NCBI GenBank assembly: GCA_025174535.1
Contig: JALBUN010000015.1
Location: 122,501-186,500 of the forward strand
Origin: Cantharellus purpuraceus
Lineage: Eukaryota; Basidiomycota; Agaricomycetes; Cantharellales; Hydnaceae
Reading direction: 5' to 3'
Length of the DNA stretch: 64,000 nt
Shown in pieces: positions 10,170 through 21,800 of this stretch (position 1 is the first letter of the stretch; every line of letters starts with the position of its first letter). Both the position numbers and the translations under genes were made by a program. Under the pieces are notes generated by a model that ran no database searches, had not been told where the DNA came from, and saw nothing but the letters and a program-made list of their open reading frames with translations.

Positions 10170-13100
10170 ATGCATCCCACCTCATCTTACACTCCTCAAA
10201 CCATGGATTGTCCTCTCCTGTCTTCAGTCCCCTTTGTCAACTGCCATTGGCGCACAGACCTGTTCAAAGTTGGTGGCGCAACTCGACGCACTTTTAAGCA
10301 GGAGGTCACCTACCGCATCACACAGACATCCCTTCCCAGAAACACTATTGACCTCTTGCTGCGTCTGGCTGCCACAGCAGATGGCCTGGCCACCTTGGTT
10401 GCCTCTCAACCCCGGCTTGCAGCAGACATAGGGCTCTCCACCACCCCCCCAGCTAACCATGGATATCCCCAGGGATTTCACATGACCCAGCTCTTCCTTC
10501 CCTTCATGTCCTGCATCCTGTTGGACAGGTGCATGTGGGCATTGCAACAGGACGGTGGCATGCTTCTGCTTCAGCACAGGCACCCTGCCAGCCAGGCCAT
10601 GGTCCCTCCACCTCCCCATGATTATTCGGTGTATACAAGCCACATCCATGACTTTTTGGTGTCCTATGACTTGCAACAAGGTACACAAGTTCCAGAGGTG
10701 GACTCTTCCTTTCTCAACCTGGCCACCGGCGTTACCTTGGCCTCAGCCACCCATCACAGCAAAAGCCAGGTACACAGGGTGTTCAGTCACCTGTATTTCC
10801 TCGCGTCATCATACCTGGCGCTCTCAGTGGTAAGTACCTTTTCATCGCCCTTCATTTCCTCCGCTCACACCTTTTCCAGAACAACAATAAAGCGCAGTTG
10901 CAGGCTCTGGCAGACGGAATCAAGTAAGCACCGCTTTGTCCCCTGAATCCCCCTCACACTCGATCTGATTCCTTTATCAGCCAAGCTGCAGACCGAGGCC
11001 AACAAAGCGCTCTGGCTCAAAAGCTGCAGTCTATGTACGGGAACTTGGGCTTTAGAAACCTACTGCCCAGCTACCTTGTTCTCACTCATTCCATCCTCCA
11101 TGCGTTTTCTGACAAATTCCTTTCCCCGTGGGTAGGCCACAAACGGCTGACCATGATGGACGTGCTCATGGTGAGCCTGAACTTGCTTTCACCAGTTTCA
11201 TTCACTTACGCTCCCTGTTCTGCCCAGGGCTCAGGTGCACATGCCTCCACTATCCCACTGGCCAGCCTAGATGCGGAACGTTTGGTATGGAGGTGTCTGT
11301 TGGAGATAATGGCTGGCTCTGGCTTTGCAGAAGTGCCAGCGATAGACATGGGCCAGTCCAATGTGCTTCAGGCCATATGTCAGCCAGAAGACACATCTCT
11401 TGCTCTGAGCAGGCTGAAAACAGAAGATGAGCGGCTTCACAGCTTCGCCACGCACCTTGTGCGCTTCTACCATGCACACCTTGAAGTAGAGTCTTCCCCC
11501 AGCTCCACCATTTCCCTCTTACCCTGGACGGCATCCTTTGAGGAACTCTATCCAGATATGGATACGGTGCGTTGTTTTGACCCATCTTTGACATTGGCTT
11601 TCTTTACCTATTCTATCCCCAAAGCTTCAGCCACCTGCCACCAAGAGACCGCTTGTTGAGGATGGGGATGTGGAGCCTGCCAGACCGAGCAAGAAAGGCA
11701 AACAAGCTAGCCGCCCTTCCATATGGTTAAGCCGACATCCGTCCCTCACACCTGGCTCATCATCCCATGGCCTGACCCCTGCGCCTGTGGCCCCCACCCC
11801 TAAACCGACATCAGGGCTAGGCCTAGCTCCTGCCAGTGATGAGGATGGGGTTGAGCTTCAAGACATGGATGCCTATGAGGAGGAGGAAGATTTAGTGGAT
11901 AGGATCTTACCACTTGAGGTTGCTGAGCCATCGATATCCCGAGATGTGTGTAACTGTTGACCTGATCACTCTGCGCGCATCTCACCCTTTGCTTTTGCCA
12001 GGCCCCTGCAGGTGGCTCATCCAGTCCCATGGCTCAGAGTGCCGAGCCAGGCTCCAATGGGCAGGATGAGCTAATGGACGAGCCGCTGGAGGATGAAGGC
12101 AGCCCGCCACGCAGATTGCAACAAGGGGTGGAGGACCAAGGGAGCCTCCTGGCCACATTGCAAGAATGGGAGGGGGCCAGAGGGTCACGGGCTCCTTTGG
12201 AGAGAGATCATCCAGAAGGGGCTGGGGAATCAGCCACCAACGTCAAACACGGTGAAAAAGGGAAAAGGACCCATGATCCACACGCACGCAAGTCTGGACA
12301 AAGTATGGCAGGCAATAGGTTCAAAGGTCAACGCCATGCCATGGGAGTGGCTGGCAGCAGAGTGAGGGTAGATGACAGTGATGAGGGGAGTGAGCCGGAG
12401 AGCGAGGAGAGTGAGCAGGAGAGCAAGGAGAGTGAGCGGGAGAGTGAGCAGGAGAGTGAGCCGGAGAGCAAGGAGTGCAAAGAACAGGGAGGCCCATCAC
12501 CATCACAAGAACATGGGGGTACAAGGGAGCGGAGAAGGCTCCAGAGAGCCTTGGACAACATGATGTGGAAGGCAAAGATCCCTGGGGTGCCGTCTTTGCG
12601 TCAATGTCACCAAAAGGCCTTGCAGGCTGCTCACAATGTACGAGACAGGTCGGATCCCATCCGGCATGCCATGGACAAAAAACAATTTTATCCAGGTGCC
12701 AAGTTGATGGAAATCACCACGGGGAACGTCATGCACATCCCTGTTTCAGTATGGGATAACACTAGAGTGCACTCCCAAGAGCCCTTGACGCGGCTCCAGT
12801 TTAATCTCAGTTGGCCAGACAGCTGCGTGAGTGTCAAGCCTTGTGGGAACAGTTGATAACTGACTTGTCCCCCTTGTAGGCGCGTTTTCTGAAAGAGTTC
12901 AAAACGCTGCTAAGCTTGAGCGGGCACGCATCCGATGATGGGCCATATCAAGCCTCGGACTATCTGTGCGTCACAGATGCTGAAGTCTTGGGGTGGGACT
13001 TGGAAACACTGCGTCAGAAGCACCGCCACCATGACTTGCATATCGTGCCAAGCAACCCAGAGGCCCCCATGAGCTTCAGTGCAGAAAGCTGCCAAGCCTT

Positions 13101-14344
13101 GGGGATGGATCTCTATCAGTGTCGTGACCTTCATAGTAAGCTTTTCTCTCACGGTGGGCGGGGCTTATGGAACAGACTTATATCTTGTCCTGCTCCCAGA
13201 TATTCAACTCCGGGACGTGGCCGATTATCACCAGGAGATTGTGGGTGGGAGCTTGCACAGCATGCTCAAAGTGGATTCCACAGATCAGGAGCGGCTGGGT
13301 TGGAATTGCTTAAGCATCCCCATGCCTTTTGCCCATCCGACCGCTCCTGAGTACATAAAGTGAGTCCATGGCATGGCCCCCCCCCATCAGCTGCCCTGCA
13401 TTGACACCCATGTGCAGCCGCCTCTCCGTTTTGCCCGTGGCCTCCCAGTATTACAGCCCCATCTCGCTCCCGCATGTGAGTTTCAATTGGGGGCTGGTGG
13501 CTACCGTCCCAGCGTTTTCTCCAGTCCATAGAGACGCTGGCAAGTTTGCCACCTTTGTACGCGTGCATGCCGGGACAAAACTGTGGCTATTGAGGGATTC
13601 CTGCGCATCCCAACAGCCCACAGAGCTCATGAACCTGCCTGTGATGGAACACAAATGGACGGGGGCGGTGTTGCGACAGGGCCATGTGTTGTGAGTTCAC
13701 TCGGATGTGCCTTCTCTCCTTTCCACCTGATTGGCGTTTTCAGGGTAATGCGTCCCAACAGGGAACACATAGTGTACACGCTAGAGGACTCTATCCTAAC
13801 GGGTGGCCACTTCTACTGTTGCAGCAGTTTGGATCAGTCACTACGGAGCGGAGTGATGGAACACCTCTATGGGCGTTCCTCTACCAATGCTGAGCACCTT
13901 GCCTCAGAGGGAGTTCTCTACAGGGTGCTGGCACATTATGTACACATGATCGACATGCGTCTACAGGATAGGGACATGCTGAGTAAGTGTGGTGTGGGAT
14001 ACACCGTTTGCCTGGCAGCTGACATGCCCCCTCTGCGATCAGTAGACCTGCCTGATGACGAGAACCTGGCGGCACTGTTGGCCATGTGCCTGCATCCCGC
14101 CGGGTTTGTACCTCAAGAGGTGCACAACCGTGGGGGCTAGCTGATGCCATGGGAGTTCCCTGCAGGCCTATTCCCTGGTAGAAAAATAGCCCTAAATGAT
14201 GCCTGCGACTTGTTGGAGTCGATGCCACATCTGTTTGAGATGGTGAAGAAACATTGGGAGGAGATGGGTAAGATGGTGATGGCGAGGTTGGATCAAGCGG
14301 GATCTGAGGCTGGGGAGAGTGAGGATGAGAACTCTAGGGAATAA
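10170..14344 (+). CDS. Large JmjC-domain protein, 11 exons
   Basis: Exons at 10170-10829, 10880-10923, 10981-11170, 11228-11566, 11625-11945, 12002-12826, 12880-13135, 13200-13359, 13418-13690, 13744-13982 and 14043-14344 join in frame. Removing a short 36-nt intron (about 14128-14163) to skip a TAG gives 1190 aa. The C-terminus is a JmjC-type 2-oxoglutarate/Fe(II) fold: SPVHRDAGKFATF (HxD metal ligands, about residue 970), GTKLWLL, and LTGGHFY (distal His, about 1044). The family acts as protein demethylases or hydroxylases; substrate unknown. Residues about 640-680 are an ES/EQES acidic tract. The N-terminal 500 residues are not recognised. The gene abuts the inverted subterminal repeats of the next element, so it may be mobile-element cargo. 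The 36-nt intron is the weakest point; without it the protein ends about 65 residues earlier. Confidence 0.78.
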
Positions 14345-14559
14345 CTTTGCCATTTCTGTATTTTACAAAACTGTGACATGTTTTGCTTGACAGTGAGCTG
14401 GGGGTGCATATGAGACAGGAAAAGTCCAGTGACCTCAGCAAACGACAAGTGCACTTATGGCAGTAGCCACTGCCAGTGGCTTGTTGGACTGGATGGGACA
14501 TCTGCCGTGGCTGGTGACCAGGGATTGGGAGGACATGGGTAAGATCAGGAGGGAAATCT

Positions 14560-15000
14560 GATTGGTCACTCACCCTTTCAGCACATGCTCCAGAGAGGCA
14601 AAGCAGTTGTGGATGGCCATCTTGCCTGTGAGCGGGCACTAGATGAGTGATGCTGCGGCGATGTGCTTGTCATTACATAATCCGGCAACTTGGCATTTCA
14701 AGAGAGTGCTGCTAAGCGATGCGACATGCATGTCGCACCGTTTTTGGAGCTGAATTGCGTCACTTGTGCTGGCGGTATGGGCCTGCAAACGGTGCCATTG
14801 GATGGGCATCATCATGGTCTACCTGTCACTCACCTTTGCACACACCCTCCAGAGGGCCAAACTGGTTGTAGACGTCCATCTTTCGTGTATGCTGGCGCTT
14901 GATGAGTCAGCCAGTGCTGGATGCCTCATGCCTGGACGACAGCCTTGATGTTACATAATCCGGCAACTTGGCATTGCGAGAGAGTGCTCTACCTAATCCA
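14560..15000 (+). repeat. Left subterminal repeat array of composite element
   Basis: Two direct copies of a unit of about 278 bp occur; both contain TTACATAATCCGGCAACTTG (14673 and 14951) followed by GGCATT and a GAGAGTGCT block. Each unit also has a CACTCACC...CCAGAG segment. The same units occur in inverted orientation at 18260-18700, so the pair brackets the tet/JBP-methyltransferase chimera like the ends of a DNA transposon. Exact termini and a target-site duplication were not determined. Confidence 0.7.
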
Positions 15001-15134
15001 AATGGGGCACCCATCTGTTCCTACTCTTTATCCATGTGTGCGCATGTCAGTACGACAAAGTGTGTCACTATGTGATGGGGCCCGGTTTCAATGCCAAAGA
15101 TAACTTTACAATGCAGAAAAAAAAGATGTTAAAC

Positions 15135-15532
15135 CTAATTCAACTGCGGTGCCCATCCAGTCCTGCACTTTATCCATCTTTTCACCTTCTTGTCGGTGTG
15201 CAGTATCATGGAGGATCTGATCCCCTCATACGTGTCTCCAGGGCGTGCCTCCAGGACGAGGCCAAGTTCCCAGAGACACAGCTCCCCACCTTTGAACTCG
15301 CCTAGAGGGACGACGACGCACAACTTGTAGTCCATGGGATCTCGGTGTGCGGTTGAACAAACGTTGAGGTTAATGACCAACCCAGAAAAGGGATGTGCGG
15401 AAGACCTGCCATTGAGGGGCCACATGCTGGCATGGTCCTGCACAACGGTCATCTCAGCAGGAAAATGGTGGCTGACCTGGAGAAGCATCAGAACATTTGT
15501 GATGGAGCGGCCAATGGTACCCACCATTTCAG
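15135..15532 (-). pseudogene. tet/JBP dioxygenase, 3' part (copy A), iron-ligand deletion
   Basis: The minus strand encodes the end of a tet/JBP-like 2OG-Fe(II) dioxygenase. It reads EMTVVQDHASMWPLNGRSSA, then STAHRDPMDYKLCVV (HxD iron ligands), GGELCLWELGLVLEARPGD, and IRSSMILHTDK. Relative to the complete copy at 28.9-31.7 kb, about 14 residues are missing right after RPGD, and these include the THFN block with the second iron-binding histidine. The domain should therefore be inactive. An intron equivalent to one in copy B (donor GTGGGT, acceptor CTCCAG, about 15465-15515) is kept. Homology stops at about 15530, where GC-rich methyltransferase sequence begins on the other strand. Intact relatives are predicted to oxidise 5-methylcytosine. 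Confidence 0.8.
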
Positions 15533-17064
15533 ACACGGCGGCATCGGCATCCCGCCCCAGGAGCGGCGGGGGGCGGTGCACGCCGCCTTGAGGACGGGTG
15601 GGATGCGACGACAACGACGACGACGGCCTGGCAAGACGACAACGATCGTCTCGCGGCGATCCGCGCGGATACGTTTGAGCAGCGGTTCGCCATCCAATGG
15701 CTCACGCGCTTCGTGGCGCTCTTTTCCGACGTGGGCACGAGCGAGAGCGACGACGAAACGTCATGCGCCGACATGGGCGTGCAGATGCTGGACGAGGCCG
15801 CGTCGCTCCTCGCCATCTGTGCGGGCACCGCCGCATCGGGGGCCGTCACGCGCACGTTGACATTGTCTCCGTGTACACGCTCGAGTCGTATGTACGTTCC
15901 CTGCTCCTCCGTCACACACAAACCCCCCACTCACACGGTCCCGTCGCAGCCACGAGCGCTCCCTCTTCGCGCCCCACCACCGACCCCGACGAGATCCGCG
16001 TGGTCCTGCGCGACGCGTCGAGCGTCGGGGCACAACGTGGGGCGGGTCATGTATCCTCGCCGAATGATCGCGGACGCCCCGCACCGCTTCTCCATCTTCC
16101 CCAGAGCGCACACCGCCGCGCCGCAGCCGCAGCCACGCAGCCGCAGCCACCCACCTCCCCCGCCCCGTTCCGCGCACTGGAGCTAGGCGCAGGCACGGGT
16201 CTGGCGTCGGTGGTGCTCGGCAAGGTACTGGCACGCATCAGAGGCGCGCGTCCCCGGCCCCGGAACCGGGCTGTCGTTGATGACGACGAGGATGTCGTGG
16301 TTGCGACGGACGTCCACGCATCTGTCCTCGCCAACCTGCGTCTCAACCTCGCTGTCAATTTTCCCCCTGTGCCGCAGCAGCACGGGCGTGATGCCGACGT
16401 GGAGGCGTTGTTGCCAGAGCGACAGAGTGTCGAGTCAGGGACAGGGCCGAGGATGGTGGTCATGCTGTTGGATTGGTCGGCGTGTGCTGTCGTGGGGAGC
16501 GCCCGGGCACACGCGCCATCCAGGGGGCACAGGAACGGGGTGGAAGAGAAGCAGGAGCAGGATGGCGAGGGTCTGGCGGGCACCGGGTGGGGCGTGACGG
16601 CGTCAAGGTGGTGGTCCGATGGGCATCAACGACAGCCGGCTGTGCACGATCACGCTGATCTGGCCGTGCCGTGCGAAGATTCGCCTGCGCGTCCGATGGC
16701 TCCGAGTGCGCCTGTCAGCGAGGCTGCCGCGACAGAGCCTCTGGCGCCCTGGCTCGACGGGGCGTTTGACCTGATTATGGCGGCGGATATCATCTATGAG
16801 GGGGCGCATGCAGGGTGGGTGCGGGCGTGTGTGGAGCGGTTTCTGCGGAGGGAGCGGGAGGCGGGGTTTCATCTTGTGCTTCCGCTGCGGCGGACGCATG
16901 GGCTGGAGACGAGGTCTGTGGAGGAGGTGTTTGGGGGCGGCGGGGGAGGAGTGGGTATTCTGGGCTGGGAGGATATCGTGTGTGATGCGTATAGGGACGA
17001 CCGGGGGGGCGGGGAGGAGGTGGAGTATCGGTATTATAGGATTGGGTGGGTGCGGGTGGATTGA
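15530..17064 (+). pseudogene. Lysine-methyltransferase-like (Methyltransf_16/METTL21 type) gene fragment
   Basis: GC-rich coding sequence of a Rossmann methyltransferase. Exon 1 reads DDNDRLAAIRADTFEQRFAI and AASLLAICAGTAASGAVTR; an intron follows (GTATGT...CGCAG, about 15890-15950). Then come DPDEIRVVLRDASSV, TTWGGSCILAE, FRALELGAGTGLASVVLG (SAM-binding motif I), VVATDVHASVLANL, FDLIMAADIIYE and a C-terminus EYRYYRIGWVRVD. Relatives use S-adenosylmethionine to methylate lysines of proteins such as elongation factors or chaperones. The frame changes near 16033, 16065 and between 16100 and 16170, apparently by single lost bases, and no start codon is present in the first exon. Both sides abut pieces of one tet/JBP gene. 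A 5'-truncated host gene captured by a transposon and then decayed fits best. Confidence 0.75.
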
Positions 17065-17379
17065 GCCTGTGCATGTCGCATCAGAAAGGACACTGTTGCC
17101 GATGCGGTGTAGCAGCATCCCTTGCTTTGGGTAGTAGTGGATGCGTTGGGCAGTGCGTAGTTGTGTGGATGGCGGCAGGCGGTGCATAGTGACTTCTCTT
17201 GTTGATGTGAGGGAGTAGGGTAATAATTGCGTTAGGCAGTGGGTAGGGTGTGTTCACAGAAGGCACGAATAATGGACTGAAACTGGGACATGCCAAGAAT
17301 GGGGAGATGCCAAGAATGTACGTTTGTGTGCGGGATAGTAGACGGGATGGGTTGGCCGATGAGTATGTACCTTGACTTT

Positions 17380-18045
17380 CAGGAACGGGTTGCCTTGGTG
17401 GTTGGCGCCCAGGAGGGAGAGGTCCACAAGAAACAAGGCGATATGATGGCTAATAGGAGGGGGGGTGCCGTTGGTGGCCCAAGTCTTAAGTCGATTTGAT
17501 GCTGGGGGGTGAGAAAGAGGTGAGGGGGCGTTAGGGGGCGTAAGGGGCTGAAGGGGGAAGGGAGGGCTCACACGTGGCCTGATGAGATGGGCTGGAGGCA
17601 GGGGCTGTGGGGGCCGTGGGGAGGGTGGAGACAGGCCAATGCCGATGGCGGAGTTGAAGGCGAGTTGAAGGCGAAGGGCGCTGGTGGGCGGTGCAGCATT
17701 CCTCTTAGTCTCAGCCACACGCATGCATTTGCTCCTGGACATCTGGAGGTGATGAGGTTGATGGTCAAGGATACGCTTTGAAGGCCCGGGGAAGGTGGGT
17801 GTGGGTGAGGGGATGAGGTGTGGTGGAGAAGAATCGGTTATGGACGTATGCTCCTGGGAGGTGAGGATATGGTGGAGGTGACAGGTGAGTTGAGGGGAGA
17901 GGAGAGATAGGGAGAGATGGGAACTGCTAAGGTGGAGAAGAGCTTGAATGGTTGGAAAATCATGGGGGTGGGCTTGGGTGGCCAGGTAGAGTTCGGAAAC
18001 GAAGGCATGTTCAAGGCTGGCTATGTGGGCTGGAGAGATTGGCAT
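17380..18045 (-). pseudogene. tet/JBP dioxygenase, 5' part (copy A)
   Basis: The minus strand begins MPISPAHIASLEHAFVSELY and continues through a Ser/Pro-rich linker with VAETKRNAAPP to LFLVDLSLLGANHQGNPFLK, where a GTACAT donor follows near 17368. The blocks ETKRNAA and LVDLSLLGANHQGN are shared with the complete tet/JBP gene at 28905, so this is the 5' portion of the same gene family. The matching 3' portion lies at 15135-15532 on the same strand in the right order, but the middle exons are replaced by the methyltransferase fragment. From 17065 to 17380 no homology to either gene was seen. Confidence 0.7.
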
Positions 18046-18259
18046 GGAGACTGGTAGGGCTAGGGAAGGAAAGGTGGGAGGGAGGGAGGATGAGGATGGG
18101 AGAAGATAGTGATGAAGGGTGGGTATGTTTTAGGCGTCTGTCTGTCAGGGAAGTGACAGATGTGGTTCAGGGAGGTGACAGATGTGCCTGACGTTTGTCA
18201 GGGAGTTGGCTGACTTAAATGTTAGGGCAGAGAGAGTGATATGACCAAAGCTGGGAGGC

Positions 18260-18780
18260 GGATCTAGCACTCTCTGGCAAATGCCAAGTGGCTGGATTAT
18301 GTAATGGTTGGGACATAGCATGGGCATGACTCATCCAGTGCTGGCATACACACAAGATGGATGTCTACAACCCGTTTGGCCCTCTGGAGAGTAGGCACAA
18401 AGGTGAGTGAAGTAGACCATGATGATGCCAATGCAATGGGACGGTTTGCAGGCCCATACCACTACCAGATGTGAGGGAATTGAGCTAGGAAAACCATGCC
18501 ACACATGTGTCATGGACATCTACAAGGTGAGTGACAAGTAGGCCATGACGATGCCCATATAATGGCACCATTTCCAGGCCCATGCCACCAGCAGAGGTGA
18601 GGCAATTGAGCTAGGAAAATGGTGCAACACATGTGTCGCATCACTTAGGAGGACTTGCTCAAAATGCCAAGTGGCTGGATTATGTAATCCCAGGGACATG
18701 GTGTGGGCATGAATCATCAAGCCCTCACTGAGTGTCATACCCATTTATTGCCCGGGGAGTTGTCAGGTAGACAGCATATT
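18260..18780 (-). repeat. Right subterminal repeat array, inverted
   Basis: Two copies of the repeat unit found at 14560-15000 occur here on the opposite strand (AATGCCAAGTGGCTGGATTA at 18280 and 18663). The similarity extends over roughly 200 bp, including the complement of ATGGGCCTGCAAAC and CCAGAGGGCCAAAC. Together with the left array they form an inverted pair about 3.3 kb apart. The array ends at about 18780, right where the OrsD/recombinase-like gene loses its 3' part, which suggests the element inserted there. Confidence 0.7.
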
Positions 18781-18896
18781 GGTCAGTCTGGGGTCTTGGT
18801 ATGGCAACTCTAACTTTTATAACATTCCTCTCCAACATCCTGTCCGCTTCACAGATGCACACTTGAACAAAGTGGGCATCACTTACTTCTTCCCAG

Positions 18897-21800
18897 ATGC
18901 CAAAGCAGGAGAGGATGGGGTGTATGTTCCAGATAGCCCTGAAGGGAAGGCGGATCTTGATGAGGGAGAGCCTGCTACTGGAGAAACAGCCATCTGTTCA
19001 GGTTGAACCAGAGCCTCACGGATGGCATTCTGGACTAGAGCACCTAAGCTATCCCTCAGGGTCTCTCCCACCACGCTCCTGATGGCTGCTATAGCATCCT
19101 CATCCAGCTTAGCTATGGACCTGTGCCCTCCTGACTGCCCTTTACTCCGGCCTGTGGTATCATGCGGTCTCAGGAAGCGAAGAGGAACAGGAGGTGCATG
19201 AGGTCCAACCCCACAAATATTCCACCATTCCTGGCATACTTGTTTGTATTGCCACATGGCGTCTTGAGTGAGTGTTGGAAGGTCACCTTCCAATATGCCA
19301 TATCTACTCCTGGCCTGACTGGTGCTATGAGATAATACCAAGTCCACCGTGTTGTCACCATCCATGTGAAGGTGGGGAGGTATGTGCTCTCTGGCAATGG
19401 CAACGCTGACTTGTCTCCAAGCCCTGGGGTTTAGGCTGGCCCCCATGAACCGATCCAGGGCCATCTTGAAACTCATAGAGAACTCTTTCTCTGTCATCCT
19501 AGTTCCATTCTGCACCCAGAGGTACCTGTGCCACACATGTCAGCTCAGCTCTAGCTTAGACCCTGACCTTTTACTGACGTTTCATAGTGCTCTGCCACTG
19601 TAGTCCCATAGGCAACCTTGGCCAGCACCTGCTCCACCTGTCTCACGCCACCAGCCAGGTACTCCAACATGAGCTCCTTTAGAATGGGAGGGAAAAAGAC
19701 GGGGGTGCACACATCACGACCAGTGAGGTTGGTAGTCTTTGAGTACCTCTTAAGAAAGAACATTTCCTGCATGATGCAGTGCAGGTTCCTGGGTCTATCA
19801 GAGTTGCGCAGCTTGTGGTCTAGGAATTCAGTTACCCTGGTGGGCAGTGAGGGCAACAAGTAGCAAAGGATGGCTAGCATCTTGTTGAACTTTGCACACT
19901 GGTCCAGCACATCCAACATCCTGGGTCGGTTGCAGGTCACACTGCCAAACCCATCCACCATAGCCAAGTTCAGATGGCGCTGCCCAAACAGAAAGGCTAA
20001 GAAAGGGTGAGCTTCCTCTGTCATCCCATCAGCGTATGGTAGATGGTCCAGGAAGCTGTACCCGCGCACATCTCTCTGAAGGTCATCCACAAACCGATCT
20101 GGCAGCCCAGTGGCAAACCTGTGCCCTTTGGTCAGCTGGTTTAGTAAATCCCATGCCTCATTGATCATATCCTTTATGCCCCCTCTCAGTTTGGCAAGAT
20201 CCAAAGTCACCCCTTGTGTGGTCACCAGCGTATAGTCCTCAGACCAATACACTTGAGGGGGTTGCATAGAGGTGAACACGACAGAGGAAACAAATTGTTG
20301 GGTCTCATGTAGCTTGTTGTGCACTGTGTTCTGACCTAGCGCTAATATGGCATCATGCGCTTCTATGGTGGCCCTGCAGGAAACCATTTTTTTTTTTTTT
20401 TTTTTAGCCTTTGAGATGTCTGTCAGGCAGGCACATCCAGCTCACCCTATCATGCCATTGGGATGAGAGTCCTTCTTGCCATAGGCCTCTGTGATGGCCA
20501 GGGTAAATGACACGTATTTGAATTTGGCCAGCAAAGGTGTCAGATGATCAGGGGTCATGAAGCTGAGGTCCTCTTTGAGTGCATTGAGAGCCAGGTAGCA
20601 AGTCAGGGGACAGGACCACTTGGTGCGTGATGAAGTGTCTGGCTGCTTCTTCCAAAGTGACCACAGCAGATGGTGGAGCTTCTTTAGTGCTGCTGCCTTC
20701 CACTGTGAGGATTGCTTTCTCACGTCTTCTTCTTCTTCTTCTTCTCCTCCTCCTTCTACCATTACCAACACCCCATAGAGATCACGTGCCACCTCTGCCT
20801 GTGTGGGTGTTAGAGGCATCTCATAGCCTGACTCATGTCCCTCAAGGCAGCGTAGCACCACTAAAATGAAATGAGCCAGAGGCTGAGCATATCTGCCAGG
20901 AGTGCTGGTGTTGCTACCTAAAGGCTTCCAGTACTGTCCTTTATCGCCACCTCTGCAAAGTGCAAACCCCAGGTGAGCCCTCTTCAAAACAGGACCTGTA
21001 GACTGAAGGCTTACGGCATAGCCTTGACCTTGACCCCTTGAGCAAGGTGCTTTCGCACTGTCAGAGACTGGTCACAGTTCCAGCCTATCTGGATCCCTCT
21101 TTGCAGATAGGCCAAACAGAGTGCCCTGAGGCGGTGGTAAACATTGGTATCTGAAGTGCCTGAGGTAGACAACAGCTTCTTGATGAGAGACCGCTTGCTT
21201 CCATCCTCTCTAAACTCCTTCAGATGAAGGTCCCAGCCCATCTCCTTCATAAAAGGTGTCCGCTCTCTTTCTCTTTGCGTGTCTGGAGGACCTACAGAAG
21301 CCTGAGCTTGCTGGCGTGAGAAAGTATGAAGGAGGATAGGCAAAGGGTCCTTGACACCAACGCCCTGCTGTAAGCCAGGGTCCACCTCAAAGAAGGTTTT
21401 TCCCACATGGGCAAACAAAGTCTGTACCTGCACGTCCTGCCTGTAGCATTCCCGCATGTTGGTTGACCTTGAGGTGATCTTCATAAGAGGGTCTGAAGAG
21501 GTGAGTGGATGCTGCGTCCAGATGTGCTTTTTTATCCCTTTAAGTGTGCGGCAACAATATTGGCAAGATACTAGATCCACATCACAAGCAAACCCAGGTG
21601 AATGTTCTATGCCTTCAACTGGAGGGCCTCTTGGTGCAGGCTGAAGCACGTTCTGCTGGAGGAAATGAACACCTGCCTTATGGCAGAAGTCATACAGAGA
21701 GTCCCTCTTGGACTGGTCGTGTGGCACCTGATGATGATGATGGGTGGCTGCATGACCTAGCACGGCTTGGGGTATAAATGCCTGGTGGCAGGAAAGGCAA

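Noticed and set aside
12321..12575. Minus-strand Ser/Pro/His/Ala repeat protein
   Set aside because: Exact antisense of the ES-rich tract of the JmjC gene.
16047..17187. Minus-strand frames of up to 194 codons over the methyltransferase region
   Set aside because: Low-complexity Pro/Arg/His-rich shadows of GC-rich coding DNA; motif I and other methyltransferase blocks lie on the plus strand.
20726..20760. Possible regulatory CTT/GAA repeat
   Set aside because: It encodes the acidic GGEEEEEE run of the OrsD-like gene on the minus strand and is an ordinary coding microsatellite.
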